The notes under the pieces are model-generated. The model searched no databases. It was not told the origin of the DNA and worked only from the letters and a program-made list of their open reading frames with translations. From positions 1-34,631 of the forward strand of contig JANBTH010000106.1 of the NCBI GenBank assembly GCA_027578815.1: 34,631 nucleotides of DNA, in the 5' to 3' direction. Made by a program: the position numbers and the translations under genes. Source of the DNA: Coemansia sp. RSA 1804. Taxonomy: Eukaryota > Kickxellomycota > Kickxellomycetes > Kickxellales > Kickxellaceae. Each line of letters opens with the position of its first letter. The stretch's first letter is position 1. Below are positions 8,302 through 16,389 of the stretch, piece by piece.

Positions 8302-9474
8302 ATGAAGTGTCTGCTGCAGATTGCGTCGGTTCTGGCGCTGGGCCTCGGCCTTGCCGCGTCGGCCCGCCAGCCGCCACAGCACGCGTTTGTTGCGCCAGGG
8401 CCGGGCGTGTCGGAGTCTGGGCTGTATGCAGGCGAGCGGCTGATCAAGATCAACGAGACGGCGCAGCCGCAGCGCATGGGCGTGGACGACATCTTTGCGC
8501 TCCGCCGCGCAGGCGTGCGGTTTGTCGACATCACCGACGCGCAGGAGCTGTACCAGGGCCACGGAGGAGCAGCCGTTGCGGCGGGAGCGCTGCCTGCGAC
8601 GCTTGCGTTTGGCGACGAGGTGCGCAAGGCCATCGGCCAGCTGTCGACCAAGCTGTACGGCGACGTTCTGGAGCCGTTCACGGCGTTCCACAACAGATAC
8701 TACGACTCGCAGTACGGCAAGCAGTCGTCGGAGTGGCTGCAGAAGCAGATCACGCAGCTGGTCGACGCCCACGCCTTCGTGTCGGGCAATGTGACGGTGC
8801 GTGCGTTTGGGCACAAGTTCCCGCAGGCGTCGATTATCGTGCGCATCGAGGGCCGCGACTCGGCCCACGCCAAGGACACCGTTGTTATCTCGGCGCACCA
8901 GGACTCGGTCAACATGTGGCTGCCGTGGTATGGCCGCGCAAGCGGCGCCGACGACGACGGCTCGGGCACTGTGACGATTCTGGAGTCGCTGCGCGCGCTG
9001 CTTGCGCAGGGCTTTGCGCCGTCGCGGTCCGTCGAGTTCCACTGGTACGCCGGCGAGGAGGGCGGGCTGCTCGGCTCGCAGGATGTTGCGCTCGACTACA
9101 AGCGAGGCAGCCGCAGCGTCACGGCCAACCTCCACTTCGACATGACCGGCTTCTGGAAGAAGGAAACGACCGAGCTCATCGGCCTCGTGTCCGACCGCAC
9201 CGATCCCGAGGTCCGTGCGCTGGTCAAGTCGCTGGCCGAGACCTACACGCGGCTGAAGACAAAGGAGTTTGCCTGCGGCTACGGCTGCTCCGACCACGCC
9301 AGCTGGAACCAGGCCGGGTACCGCTCGGCCATGGCCTTCGAGTCCGACCAGCTCGATGCCAACACCTACATCCACTCGCCCAGCGACACCGTCGAGACCC
9401 TCGACTTTGACCACATGCTGGAGTTCTCCAAGCTGGCCGTCGCCTTTGCCTACGAGGTTGGCTACGCGAAGTGA
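8302..9474 (+). CDS. Secreted M28 leucine aminopeptidase (Lap1/M28E type)
   Basis: The 390-aa product is a zinc aminopeptidase that removes N-terminal residues, probably outside the cell. A hydrophobic signal peptide (residues about 1-20, ending A-S-A) follows the ATG at 8302, which is why that start was chosen. All M28 dizinc ligands are visible: H199 (S-A-H-Q-D-S), D218 in the A-D-D-D-G-S-G motif, E253 with catalytic base E252 (A-G-E-E-G), D280 (H-F-D-M), and H358 (I-H-S-P-S-D-T). A C-x3-C pair in the F-A-C-G-Y-G-C segment matches the disulfide of fungal secreted leucine aminopeptidases. Length matches fungal Lap1, about 390 aa including the propeptide. No intron is needed. Nutritional protein breakdown is the expected role. 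Confidence 0.92.
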   Translation: MKCLLQIASVLALGLGLAASARQPPQHAFVAPGPGVSESGLYAGERLIKINETAQPQRMGVDDIFALRRAGVRFVDITDAQELYQGHGGAAVAAGALPATLAFGDEVRKAIGQLSTKLYGDVLEPFTAFHNRYYDSQYGKQSSEWLQKQITQLVDAHAFVSGNVTVRAFGHKFPQASIIVRIEGRDSAHAKDTVVISAHQDSVNMWLPWYGRASGADDDGSGTVTILESLRALLAQGFAPSRSVEFHWYAGEEGGLLGSQDVALDYKRGSRSVTANLHFDMTGFWKKETTELIGLVSDRTDPEVRALVKSLAETYTRLKTKEFACGYGCSDHASWNQAGYRSAMAFESDQLDANTYIHSPSDTVETLDFDHMLEFSKLAVAFAYEVGYAK

Positions 9475-10394
9475 ACCCAGCGAGGAAGCGCTGGGTAAAA
9501 TTGCTGCCGTGTTCTTTTTACGTGCCTCTCATTTTGAAATCCTCAATTCCTTGGGCTGCTTTATATTTTCTTTGTGCTGTTTTTCCCCTTTGCAGGCCGT
9601 AAAGCGCAATGGGTGAACATCTTTCTCCATCCTTCCTGTTTGCTTTGTAGAGCTTGTGCTTCTCTCTTCACCAATCTCACCATGGTTACTTTAATAGCAA
9701 GCCCAGAAAATGCGTAAAAAAAAGCTTACCCAGCATTGCCACAGAAGCAGCGTCGCTTGAAATGGTGAAAAAAATAGGATCTGGAGCTATTCCACTGCCT
9801 CTTAATCTGGACGGCTCGCTCTGGTAATGTTCAGGTTCCTCTCAATGTCGCCTATTAGCCCTGCAGGGCTTTTTTTCATTCATTCAGTAAGCTTCTTTTA
9901 TTTTTATCTTCTTGTTCTTTCATCTTGATACATGTAAAAGGGGGATTGTAATTTTCTAAAACGACCTAATTCTTTTTGTTTTTCAGCATAAAGAAATGAT
10001 CAGTTTCTTTCTCTTCCTTCTTTAATATACATGTTATAAAGACATTATAAATTAAAACACTAGTGTGGAATTGCTTTTATGCCTTTCTCTTGATACCTTT
10101 TTTTTGCAAGAAGCAAGCGGCTGAGATATATGGTTTGTGCTTTTATTTCTTCTGCAGCAATTCTTTTTTTGATATTTTACATTTCCTTTATCATTTTCGC
10201 TTACTATCTTACTGAAAGGCAGTTTATCTTTCTTCTTCTTCTTGCTTGCGTTGCTGTCGTCTGGTTTATTGCTACTTCTGGTCGTCAAAACTATTTAGTG
10301 GGTAGCAGCGTTAATGGGCAGCAGCAATACAAAATTCTACTTTAAGCCAATATAATTCTCATCGCACACGCTAATCACCATATATCAATACACA
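9475..10394. other. Long intergenic region with a 14-bp palindrome and T run
   Basis: About 920 bases without a supported gene. The T-rich second half is presumably leader and promoter of the membrane-protein gene at 10395. A 71-codon ATG ORF (10130-10345) translates as hydrophobic, T-tract-derived sequence and is not supported. The most structured site is the perfect palindrome at 9857-9870, listed separately. Confidence 0.45.
9857..9876 (+). other. Perfect palindrome followed by a T run
   Basis: AGCCCTGCAGGGCT is a perfect 14-bp inverted repeat (9857-9870) followed directly by Ts to 9876. It resembles the 3' end of a Pol III transcript or an intrinsic-terminator-like hairpin. No upstream RNA gene was recognised, so the role is open. 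Confidence 0.35.
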
Positions 10395-11462
10395 ATGGAC
10401 ACAGCAACTGGTGATCCCGCGCAGTCGAAACTAGTCAGCGGCTTGCTGGAGAAGATTATCGTAGCCTCGGGCCACGGAAAACAAACTCCCTCTTACTCTA
10501 GTCTGCGCACAGTGTATTGTCTGGAGCAGAAGTGTCCCAAGGAGGTCGATTGGCTTCTGTTCCAGCCAACCGCTATTCCGCTGTGGGTGATCGGTGCCAC
10601 GATGCTGACGCTTGGACTTGTGGCCACCGTCAGATACCGTCGCAAAAAGCACTTTAGGCTCACCTTCACATATGCGAGGATAACGGGCATGGCGCTGGGG
10701 CTGGCAATGATGCTGCGTGCTGCGGTGACGCTGATGACAAGCAGCTTGGCTGCACTTTACGCGGCTTCAATCTACTTCAACTACGTTGCCGGACTATTTG
10801 CATACTACTCGCTGTGCAAGGGCGTTATCCAGATAGTAACGCTGTTCCAGCCGCCGACCTCCACGGAGAAAAGACTAATGTACTTTCTGCACTTTGTTAT
10901 CAGGTTCTCGCCCCAGTTTCTGCTGATATTCGGCGTGGCCTTCATGTTCCACCCGGTGCCCAAGGACTCAGTCACCGTTGGGGCCCAGTGCATCAGAACA
11001 GCGCTGGCGCTAGTCATAGCCGTCACTCTGGGCATAACGCTGTCCTTTGCTTACCAGCTGTCGGCCATGCGCAAACACATGGACAGGCAGGTGGTTGCAT
11101 CGACCTTTGCCACGGCTTTTCTCGTGGAGATGTGGGCGCTTTTCATGTTTGCGCGTTCCTTTGTTGGCTTATCAAGCGTGGCCAGAAGGAGCGAGGTCGT
11201 GTTCTGGATGCTTGACTATCTGCCAATCGTTGTCCAGTGTCTTGTGGCCATAGCTCTGGGTGATCCGATTACTGAAAGGAAGCAAGAAGAGAAAGAATCA
11301 TCCCACTCCTCCTCTACACCTGCCGGTAATAATGAGATCCAGCCAAAGGCCGAGCCAGAACCTGTAAAAGAGCATGGCGAGCGTTCTGCCAATGCTGGTG
11401 GCATGGAAAGCGGCTATGTAACAAGAGACGCTTTCTACACAGACAGGCCATGTCTGATCTGA
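10395..11462 (+). CDS. Multi-pass (7-TM) membrane protein, tandem family member 1
   Basis: The 355-aa product has a short N-terminal region with C42, C47 and D52-W53 (C-x4-C-x4-D-W), then about seven hydrophobic helices between residues about 60 and 290. Family signatures are M-L-R-A in the second helix, Y-F-N-Y in the third, F-M-F-H-P after the fourth, and an F-A-R-S-F-V-x-L...A-R-R-S-E-V block joining helices six and seven. Its special feature is an 80-residue hydrophilic, Glu/Lys/Pro-rich C-terminal tail, probably cytosolic. Topology and the Arg-Phe block between the last helices loosely resemble the fungal RTA1-like family of 7-TM lipid-response proteins, but the diagnostic RTA1 residues are not seen, so the family is left open. 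Same strand as the next three paralogs. An AATAAA lies at 11597-11602. Confidence 0.82.
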   Translation: MDTATGDPAQSKLVSGLLEKIIVASGHGKQTPSYSSLRTVYCLEQKCPKEVDWLLFQPTAIPLWVIGATMLTLGLVATVRYRRKKHFRLTFTYARITGMALGLAMMLRAAVTLMTSSLAALYAASIYFNYVAGLFAYYSLCKGVIQIVTLFQPPTSTEKRLMYFLHFVIRFSPQFLLIFGVAFMFHPVPKDSVTVGAQCIRTALALVIAVTLGITLSFAYQLSAMRKHMDRQVVASTFATAFLVEMWALFMFARSFVGLSSVARRSEVVFWMLDYLPIVVQCLVAIALGDPITERKQEEKESSHSSSTPAGNNEIQPKAEPEPVKEHGERSANAGGMESGYVTRDAFYTDRPCLI

Positions 11463-11952
11463 CCCTTTTAATTTTTCATTCCGCTTTTATATGGCTTCTA
11501 AAGTGTCGTTCTGTGGGAGTTTTTTCTTGGGTTTTGGTTTTAGTATGTATATTTTATTATTCGGAATTGGATAGTGCGCTTTGAAGCTTTTTATAAAATA
11601 AAAACCAGTTTTTCTTTACCTGCTCTTTTGAATCCCGACACTATTTTTATTTGCAAAGGCAAAAAGAAACTACATGTAAAGCGGCTTTGTATTGGGCCCT
11701 TACCTTCCAGCCGGCCACTAAAATACTAGAAAAATTGGATATACCGGAGAAATAAATAAAGAAAAGAGAGTTCCAAACATGTTTGGAAAACATATTAAAG
11801 AAAGCACATTTCCAATCTTCTTTTTTTCTCAGTTCCGTTCTTTTTTATCTGTACATTTACAACACCAATTAATTGCATTTCCTACATTATCATTTTTTCA
11901 TTACCATTTTGCATTATCATTGGCATTATCATTGGCATTTACCCGCACCCAG
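11463..11952 (+). promoter_or_regulatory. Intergenic leader of membrane paralog 2, CATT-rich
   Basis: It contains the presumed polyadenylation signal of paralog 1 (AATAAA at 11597-11602). The last 100 bases have a CATT/CATTATCATTGGCATT-type repetitive leader. The coding frame of paralog 2 is open back to 11779, but this is low-complexity translation. Confidence 0.45.
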
Positions 11953-12867
11953 ATGTCATTCACCCACAAGAACATTGTTGACACGCTTGTCATTGTCGAT
12001 GGCATCCACTGCATCGGCGCCAATTGCCCCAAGGAGTGCGACTGGCTTGGCTACATCCCAACAGCACCAGCACTCTGGACGCTCGGCGGCGCGGCAATAG
12101 CGGCAGCGCTGTTTATTCCATTTCGGAACCGTCGCGCTGTGCCGCTGGCCTGCGAGTTCATCAAGGACCGGCTGGCGACGCTCTCGCTTGGTCTGGGCAT
12201 GGTCCTCCGCGCATCGCTTGCACTCGACGGCGTGAACAAGGTGGCCGCCTACTCGGCATGCCAGTTCTTCAACTACTTTGGCAGCCTGTGTGTCTTCTAC
12301 ACGCTGCTCAGCAACGCGCGCAACATTGCGACGGAGTTTGGGAGGCTGGAGAGCGGAAAACGCGGGACTGCCGCGCTTCTCGCCGGTGGGTTCTTCGCAC
12401 TGCTTATGTTTGTGCTTCTTGTTCTCGGCGTCTCGTTCATGTTCCACCGTCCTGGCAAACACGACTCGGTTGCCGCTGGAATGCGGTGCATCCAGACGGT
12501 GCTTGCAATGATGCTCGTGCTCACCCTGGCTATGGCTGCTGCGTTTGCACTGCGTCTGAGGCGGCATCTGAAGCCCCGCATGACAACGCCCATTGTTGCC
12601 TCGACTGCGCTTGTCTTTGCGCTGCTTCTGCTGTGGACCTCCTTTATGTTTGCGCGCACCTTTGTTGGCCTCAACAGTGTGGCGAGGAAAAGCGAGGTGA
12701 TGTTTTTCATGCTCAACATCCTGCCACAGATTCTCCTTTCCTTGACCACGTTCACCCTGGGCGAGCCGCTCACTGGCTCCGCGCCGGATGCAGCCGCCGA
12801 CAAGGAGAAGGAGGCAGATGCCGATGTCTCTGCTGCGGCTGGGGCAGGAGGAGTTGCAGCTCAGTAG
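11953..12867 (+). CDS. Multi-pass (7-TM) membrane protein, tandem family member 2
   Basis: The 304-aa product has C20, C25 and D30-W31 in the C-x4-C-x4-D-W motif, with an additional C29. About seven transmembrane helices follow and a short Ala/Asp/Glu-rich tail ends the protein. It shares with paralog 1 the N-C-P-K-E-x-D-W segment, V-L-R-A, F-F-N-Y-F, F-M-F-H-x-P and F-A-R-T-F-V-G-L-N-S-V-A-R-K-S-E-V, so these two are the closest pair. The ATG at 11953 is preferred over upstream in-frame codons because all family members start near the Cys motif and the upstream translation is repetitive. Function is unknown; see paralog 1 for the RTA1-like possibility. Confidence 0.82.
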   Translation: MSFTHKNIVDTLVIVDGIHCIGANCPKECDWLGYIPTAPALWTLGGAAIAAALFIPFRNRRAVPLACEFIKDRLATLSLGLGMVLRASLALDGVNKVAAYSACQFFNYFGSLCVFYTLLSNARNIATEFGRLESGKRGTAALLAGGFFALLMFVLLVLGVSFMFHRPGKHDSVAAGMRCIQTVLAMMLVLTLAMAAAFALRLRRHLKPRMTTPIVASTALVFALLLLWTSFMFARTFVGLNSVARKSEVMFFMLNILPQILLSLTTFTLGEPLTGSAPDAAADKEKEADADVSAAAGAGGVAAQ

Positions 12868-13370
12868 GATCCCCATCTCCCGATTTTTGGATCTGTCTTT
12901 TTAGTTTTGCGTCACTTTACACTTATTTATATATTTATTTGTTTATTGCGAAATGTCTCGCTTTTGTTAATCGTTTTGGTTGTCACAATCAGCAGATTAT
13001 TATGAAAGCGCAATCAGGCTGAATAAAAAGAACATGTCTATTCTGCTTTTCTGGCATATCCTGTCAGAAATCAGCACAAATGTTGCCAAAAAACCGGCGG
13101 TGATGCGGGAGAGACGATGTCGCTGCATGTATGCTGCAGGACATAACGGGTTTGCGTGCCGTTTTTTGGATGTTCTTTGTTCCATTTCGGATAGTGAGCA
13201 ATAAAGTTCAGTAGGCGTGGTTTCAATCTTGCTACATTTGCAATAGCGCCTGTGCACAATTCCTCCGTTCTCCTTTCTCCTTTCTTTTTTTTCCAATATT
13301 TATTCATCCACGTTGCCTTTTCTTCAGTATATTCTTTAATTTTCTTGCTTTATTTTACTCGTTGCGGCCA
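12868..13370 (+). promoter_or_regulatory. Intergenic region between membrane paralogs 2 and 3
   Basis: T-rich 3' and 5' untranslated sequence. An AATAAA at 13200-13205 may serve paralog 2. Short ORFs on both strands have no protein features. A CCTTTCTCCTTTCTTTTTTTTCC tract precedes paralog 3. Confidence 0.4.
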
Positions 13371-14180
13371 ATGGCATCGTTTGAGCACTTCAAGGGAATA
13401 GACACCATCTACTGCCCAGACAAGTCGTGCGGCAATGCGCGGGACTGGCTTGTGTACGAGCCCACGCAGGCGGCGCTGTGGGCGCTGGGCGGCGTGATGG
13501 TGTTCTTCGGAGTGTTTTCGATAACCCTGGGGCCGACAAACAAGGTGGTGCTATTCGGGAAGAGCGACATCCGCAGCGCAGCCAGCTTCCTGGCAATCAG
13601 CATGTTTCTGCGCGCAGGGCTCACGCACGAGAGAGGGGACAAGACGGCCATGTATATCGCGTCTATGATATTCAACTACTTTGCAGGAGCGGCGCTGTCG
13701 AACATCCTGATAGCCAACAGCTTCCTCCTGTGGGACGGGCTTGGCGAGCCATCCTCCGTCACCATGGCGTGCTCGTGGGCGATGCGGTTCGTGATGTTCT
13801 GCATCGAGTTCTCGCTGACCGTTGCTGGCGTGTACCTGATGTTCCATCCCCATAGCGAGTCGTCTGCTCGCGTTGGCCTGCGATGCATCCAGGCGGAGCT
13901 GGGCATCCTGCTGTGCATAGTAGTGCTGACAGTCTGCGTGTTCCTGTTCGTGTTCCGGAAACTCGAGTACATATCGATTGGAAATGTTCTGTCAACGGCC
14001 GTGACGATGTGTCTGGCGCTTCTGTGGAATGCCTTCATGTTTGCCAGGACGTTTGTTGATTTGGATAATGTCGCCAGGGACAGCCAGACCATGTTCTTCT
14101 TGCTCAACTACCTGCCGCTCATGCTTGGCTTCCTGCTGATCATCTTCTTCGGGGAGCCACTCCGAGCGGTGCTAGACTAG
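13371..14180 (+). CDS. Multi-pass (7-TM) membrane protein, tandem family member 3
   Basis: The 269-aa product is the most compact member. C15, C20 and D25-W26 form the shared motif, followed by seven predicted helices (about 33-54, 63-80, 93-115, 130-155, 170-192, 203-225, 240-262) and almost no tail. It keeps F-L-R-A, F-N-Y-F, L-M-F-H-P, C-I-Q and F-A-R-T-F-V-D-L-D-N-V-A-R-D-S-Q. The ATG at 13371 was chosen; the frame extends three codons upstream only through a non-ATG codon. It gives the minimal conserved core of the family. Function is not known. Confidence 0.82.
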   Translation: MASFEHFKGIDTIYCPDKSCGNARDWLVYEPTQAALWALGGVMVFFGVFSITLGPTNKVVLFGKSDIRSAASFLAISMFLRAGLTHERGDKTAMYIASMIFNYFAGAALSNILIANSFLLWDGLGEPSSVTMACSWAMRFVMFCIEFSLTVAGVYLMFHPHSESSARVGLRCIQAELGILLCIVVLTVCVFLFVFRKLEYISIGNVLSTAVTMCLALLWNAFMFARTFVDLDNVARDSQTMFFLLNYLPLMLGFLLIIFFGEPLRAVLD

Positions 14181-14950
14181 AGCTTGAAGAGGCTCAAACT
14201 AGATTTAACATCTTTCCACCGCTTAATTTTCTTTTCTTTTTTTTTTACTTGCTACTGAAACCCAAGCCTAATAACAATCACAATTATCGATAATCCAGAA
14301 AGATGTGGATAACCCGCCTGTAAAAAAAGGCTAGGGAATCTGTTGCTGGATCTCGTGCCAAGGACACGTTTGGCGACTGCTTCCATTACTGGAGAGGTTT
14401 CTACTCTTTCAGGGTTTAGTCGTGTTTCCTTTCGGTTGATAATTTGCGAATCTTTTTTCCGTTTTTGTTGTTATTGTTATTTTTGGGTTGAATACAAAGT
14501 AGGAATAATAAAAAACAAGTATCTTGAAAGGAGATATTTTGCCTGTCGATCAATTACATCCTTGGTTGCACGAAAAAGGAAAAGAAAAGGGGGAAAATCT
14601 TACCGTCTGTCATAAAAAAAACTGGTTTTTGAAACTCCACAAAGGAGCTTTTGAAAATGCGTGAAAAAGAAATATTCGTCTGGCAGTTGCGTATTCTGCA
14701 ATGTTCCGGTTCTACACAATTTATATAGAACGGAGAGGAAAAAGATATTTCAAAAAACTTCTCTTCCTCTCGTTTCTCCATATCATCACTTTCCATTCAT
14801 TATATCTTTCCCTATGCATTTGCAATACACTTGACATCCTTCCATTACCACATATCTGACATCTTGCATCACACATTGCATTTTGCATAGCATATTTCAT
14901 TTTCCATTTTTCCATTTTTCCATTTTCCCTCAATACCATCGACACATACT
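14181..14950 (+). promoter_or_regulatory. Intergenic region upstream of membrane paralog 4
   Basis: 770 bases without a supported gene. The last 80 bases carry a CATTTTCCATTTTTCCATTTTTCC-type leader (about 14897-14930) like the CATT-rich leader of paralog 2. The rest is AT-rich with scattered ATCGATAA and poly-A/T tracts. Confidence 0.45.
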
Positions 14951-16075
14951 ATGGATAGCAGCGTGCTTGCAGTTGTAGCGCAGGGCATGAAATGCATTCC
15001 TCGGCCAACCGCAGCGGCAGGATCGACGGTGGTTGAGGCGTACGAGCCGCCTCGTATCGTGCACCCAGCCGTCACCACATCTAAAGAGTACGAGAGTGTG
15101 GCAACACTGTCGACGGCATTCACATTATCCGAACCAGAGACGGAATCTGCATCAATATCATCGTCATCGTCATCGGAAGAGGAGGCGGGAGAGCTCGCGA
15201 TATACGAGACCGAGGAGGGAATGGCGCCTGCAGACATCGCAGCAGCAAGGTCGGCGCAGATCCTGTGTCTCGACAAGCAGTGCACCAGGAACAGAGACTG
15301 GCTGACACGCATGCCAAACGCAGCGGCTGGCTGGGCGACAGGCGGCGTAATTCTGGCGCTGGCGATAGTTCTGTTTGTGCCAACGGTGGTATGGCGCAAC
15401 ACAGACTACCTGGACGGGGTGTTTGCGCTGGTGGAGCTGAGCATTGCGCTGTTCCTGCGCGCATCCGTTGCCTCGGCAGGCAGCAGCAACAGGGACATCG
15501 TGTACAAGGCGTCGCTGTTCTTCAACCACCACACGGGTATCCAGCTATCGTTGTTGCTGGCAACAATGGTTATCAGAATGTACGGGCACTTTAAGCCGGG
15601 GAGATCGCAAATGGCACACAAGGTGTGGGTCTCGGTGGCTCGCTTCGTGTCGATATGTCTGGCCGTTCTGGTGCTGGTTGGGGTGCTCCTCATGTTCAAC
15701 GACAGCTCAGACAGCCCCGCCAGCGCCGGTGGGCCCGGGATCCACCTGATGCAGGCGGCCACGTTTGTTCTGGTGGCAGCGGCGCTGGCGCTGGCTGCGG
15801 TGTCGGCCATACTGATGTCTGGCGTGGTGTGCTTGTGGGTGTACAAGAAGCACTGCGCGATCCTCTATGGCTCGTTGTTCTTGCTTGCGCTGTGGGCGTC
15901 GTTTATGTCGGCTCGCACATTTGTTTCTCTCGACAACGCGGCTCGGGACAGCGAGGTGATGTTCTACTTGCTGAATGTTCTGCCGCTTGCCTTGGTGGGA
16001 CTCGTGTTTGTGGTGCTGCGTGCTCCGCTGCTGTTTAACTTTGAAATGACTGGCTACTGGAGCAGAAGCAAGTAG
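14951..16075 (+). CDS. Multi-pass (7-TM) membrane protein, tandem family member 4, extended N-terminus
   Basis: The 374-aa product begins with a unique extension of about 100 residues that is acidic and Ser/Glu-rich (a serine run near residues 58-64). Then come C106, C111 and D116-W117 of the shared motif and about seven helices. It keeps F-L-R-A, F-F-N-H, L-M-F-N-D (the H-P of the other copies is N-D here) and S-A-R-T-F-V-S-L-D-N-A-A-R-D-S-E-V. It is the most diverged copy. No signal peptide precedes the extension, so if the Cys motif lies outside the cell the whole acidic extension would too. Convergent with the FAS-like gene. Confidence 0.82.
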   Translation: MDSSVLAVVAQGMKCIPRPTAAAGSTVVEAYEPPRIVHPAVTTSKEYESVATLSTAFTLSEPETESASISSSSSSEEEAGELAIYETEEGMAPADIAAARSAQILCLDKQCTRNRDWLTRMPNAAAGWATGGVILALAIVLFVPTVVWRNTDYLDGVFALVELSIALFLRASVASAGSSNRDIVYKASLFFNHHTGIQLSLLLATMVIRMYGHFKPGRSQMAHKVWVSVARFVSICLAVLVLVGVLLMFNDSSDSPASAGGPGIHLMQAATFVLVAAALALAAVSAILMSGVVCLWVYKKHCAILYGSLFLLALWASFMSARTFVSLDNAARDSEVMFYLLNVLPLALVGLVFVVLRAPLLFNFEMTGYWSRSK

Positions 16076-16389
16076 GTAATACATCCGGGGGGCTTTTGTT
16101 TTATAGCTGCTTCAGTAAACTAACGAATAAACAAGAATATCTGCAATGGCAGCATAGACTAAATGCTAGTGCATAAAACATTGGCATATACTAATGGCTG
16201 GCGTATAAGTAGTCGAATGAGATGAAGCAAGTAGAGGGAAACATCCCTTTCTTCCTTCTTTTAATAACTGTTAACGGCGCTAAGAATATGTTAATAATGT
16301 GAAGTAAAAAAAGTAAGCCAGCAAGTAGCATAAAACTGTTGATATCGATAAGATAGGGGCATAAGACAATAGAGTAAGCAATAGCAATA
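16076..16389. other. Convergent 3' flanks of membrane paralog 4 and FAS-like gene
   Basis: 314 bases between two convergent stop codons, AT-rich, with AATAAAC near 16125 for the plus-strand gene. No gene is seen. Confidence 0.5.

Noticed and set aside
8230..9414. 394-codon open frame on the minus strand opposite the aminopeptidase
   Set aside because: It is a GC-driven shadow: composition is Arg/Val/Ala-rich with no domain, while the plus strand encodes a complete enzyme with all zinc ligands.
10130..10345. 71-codon hydrophobic ORF before membrane paralog 1
   Set aside because: Hydrophobicity comes from T-rich leader sequence, and no related sequence precedes the other paralogs.
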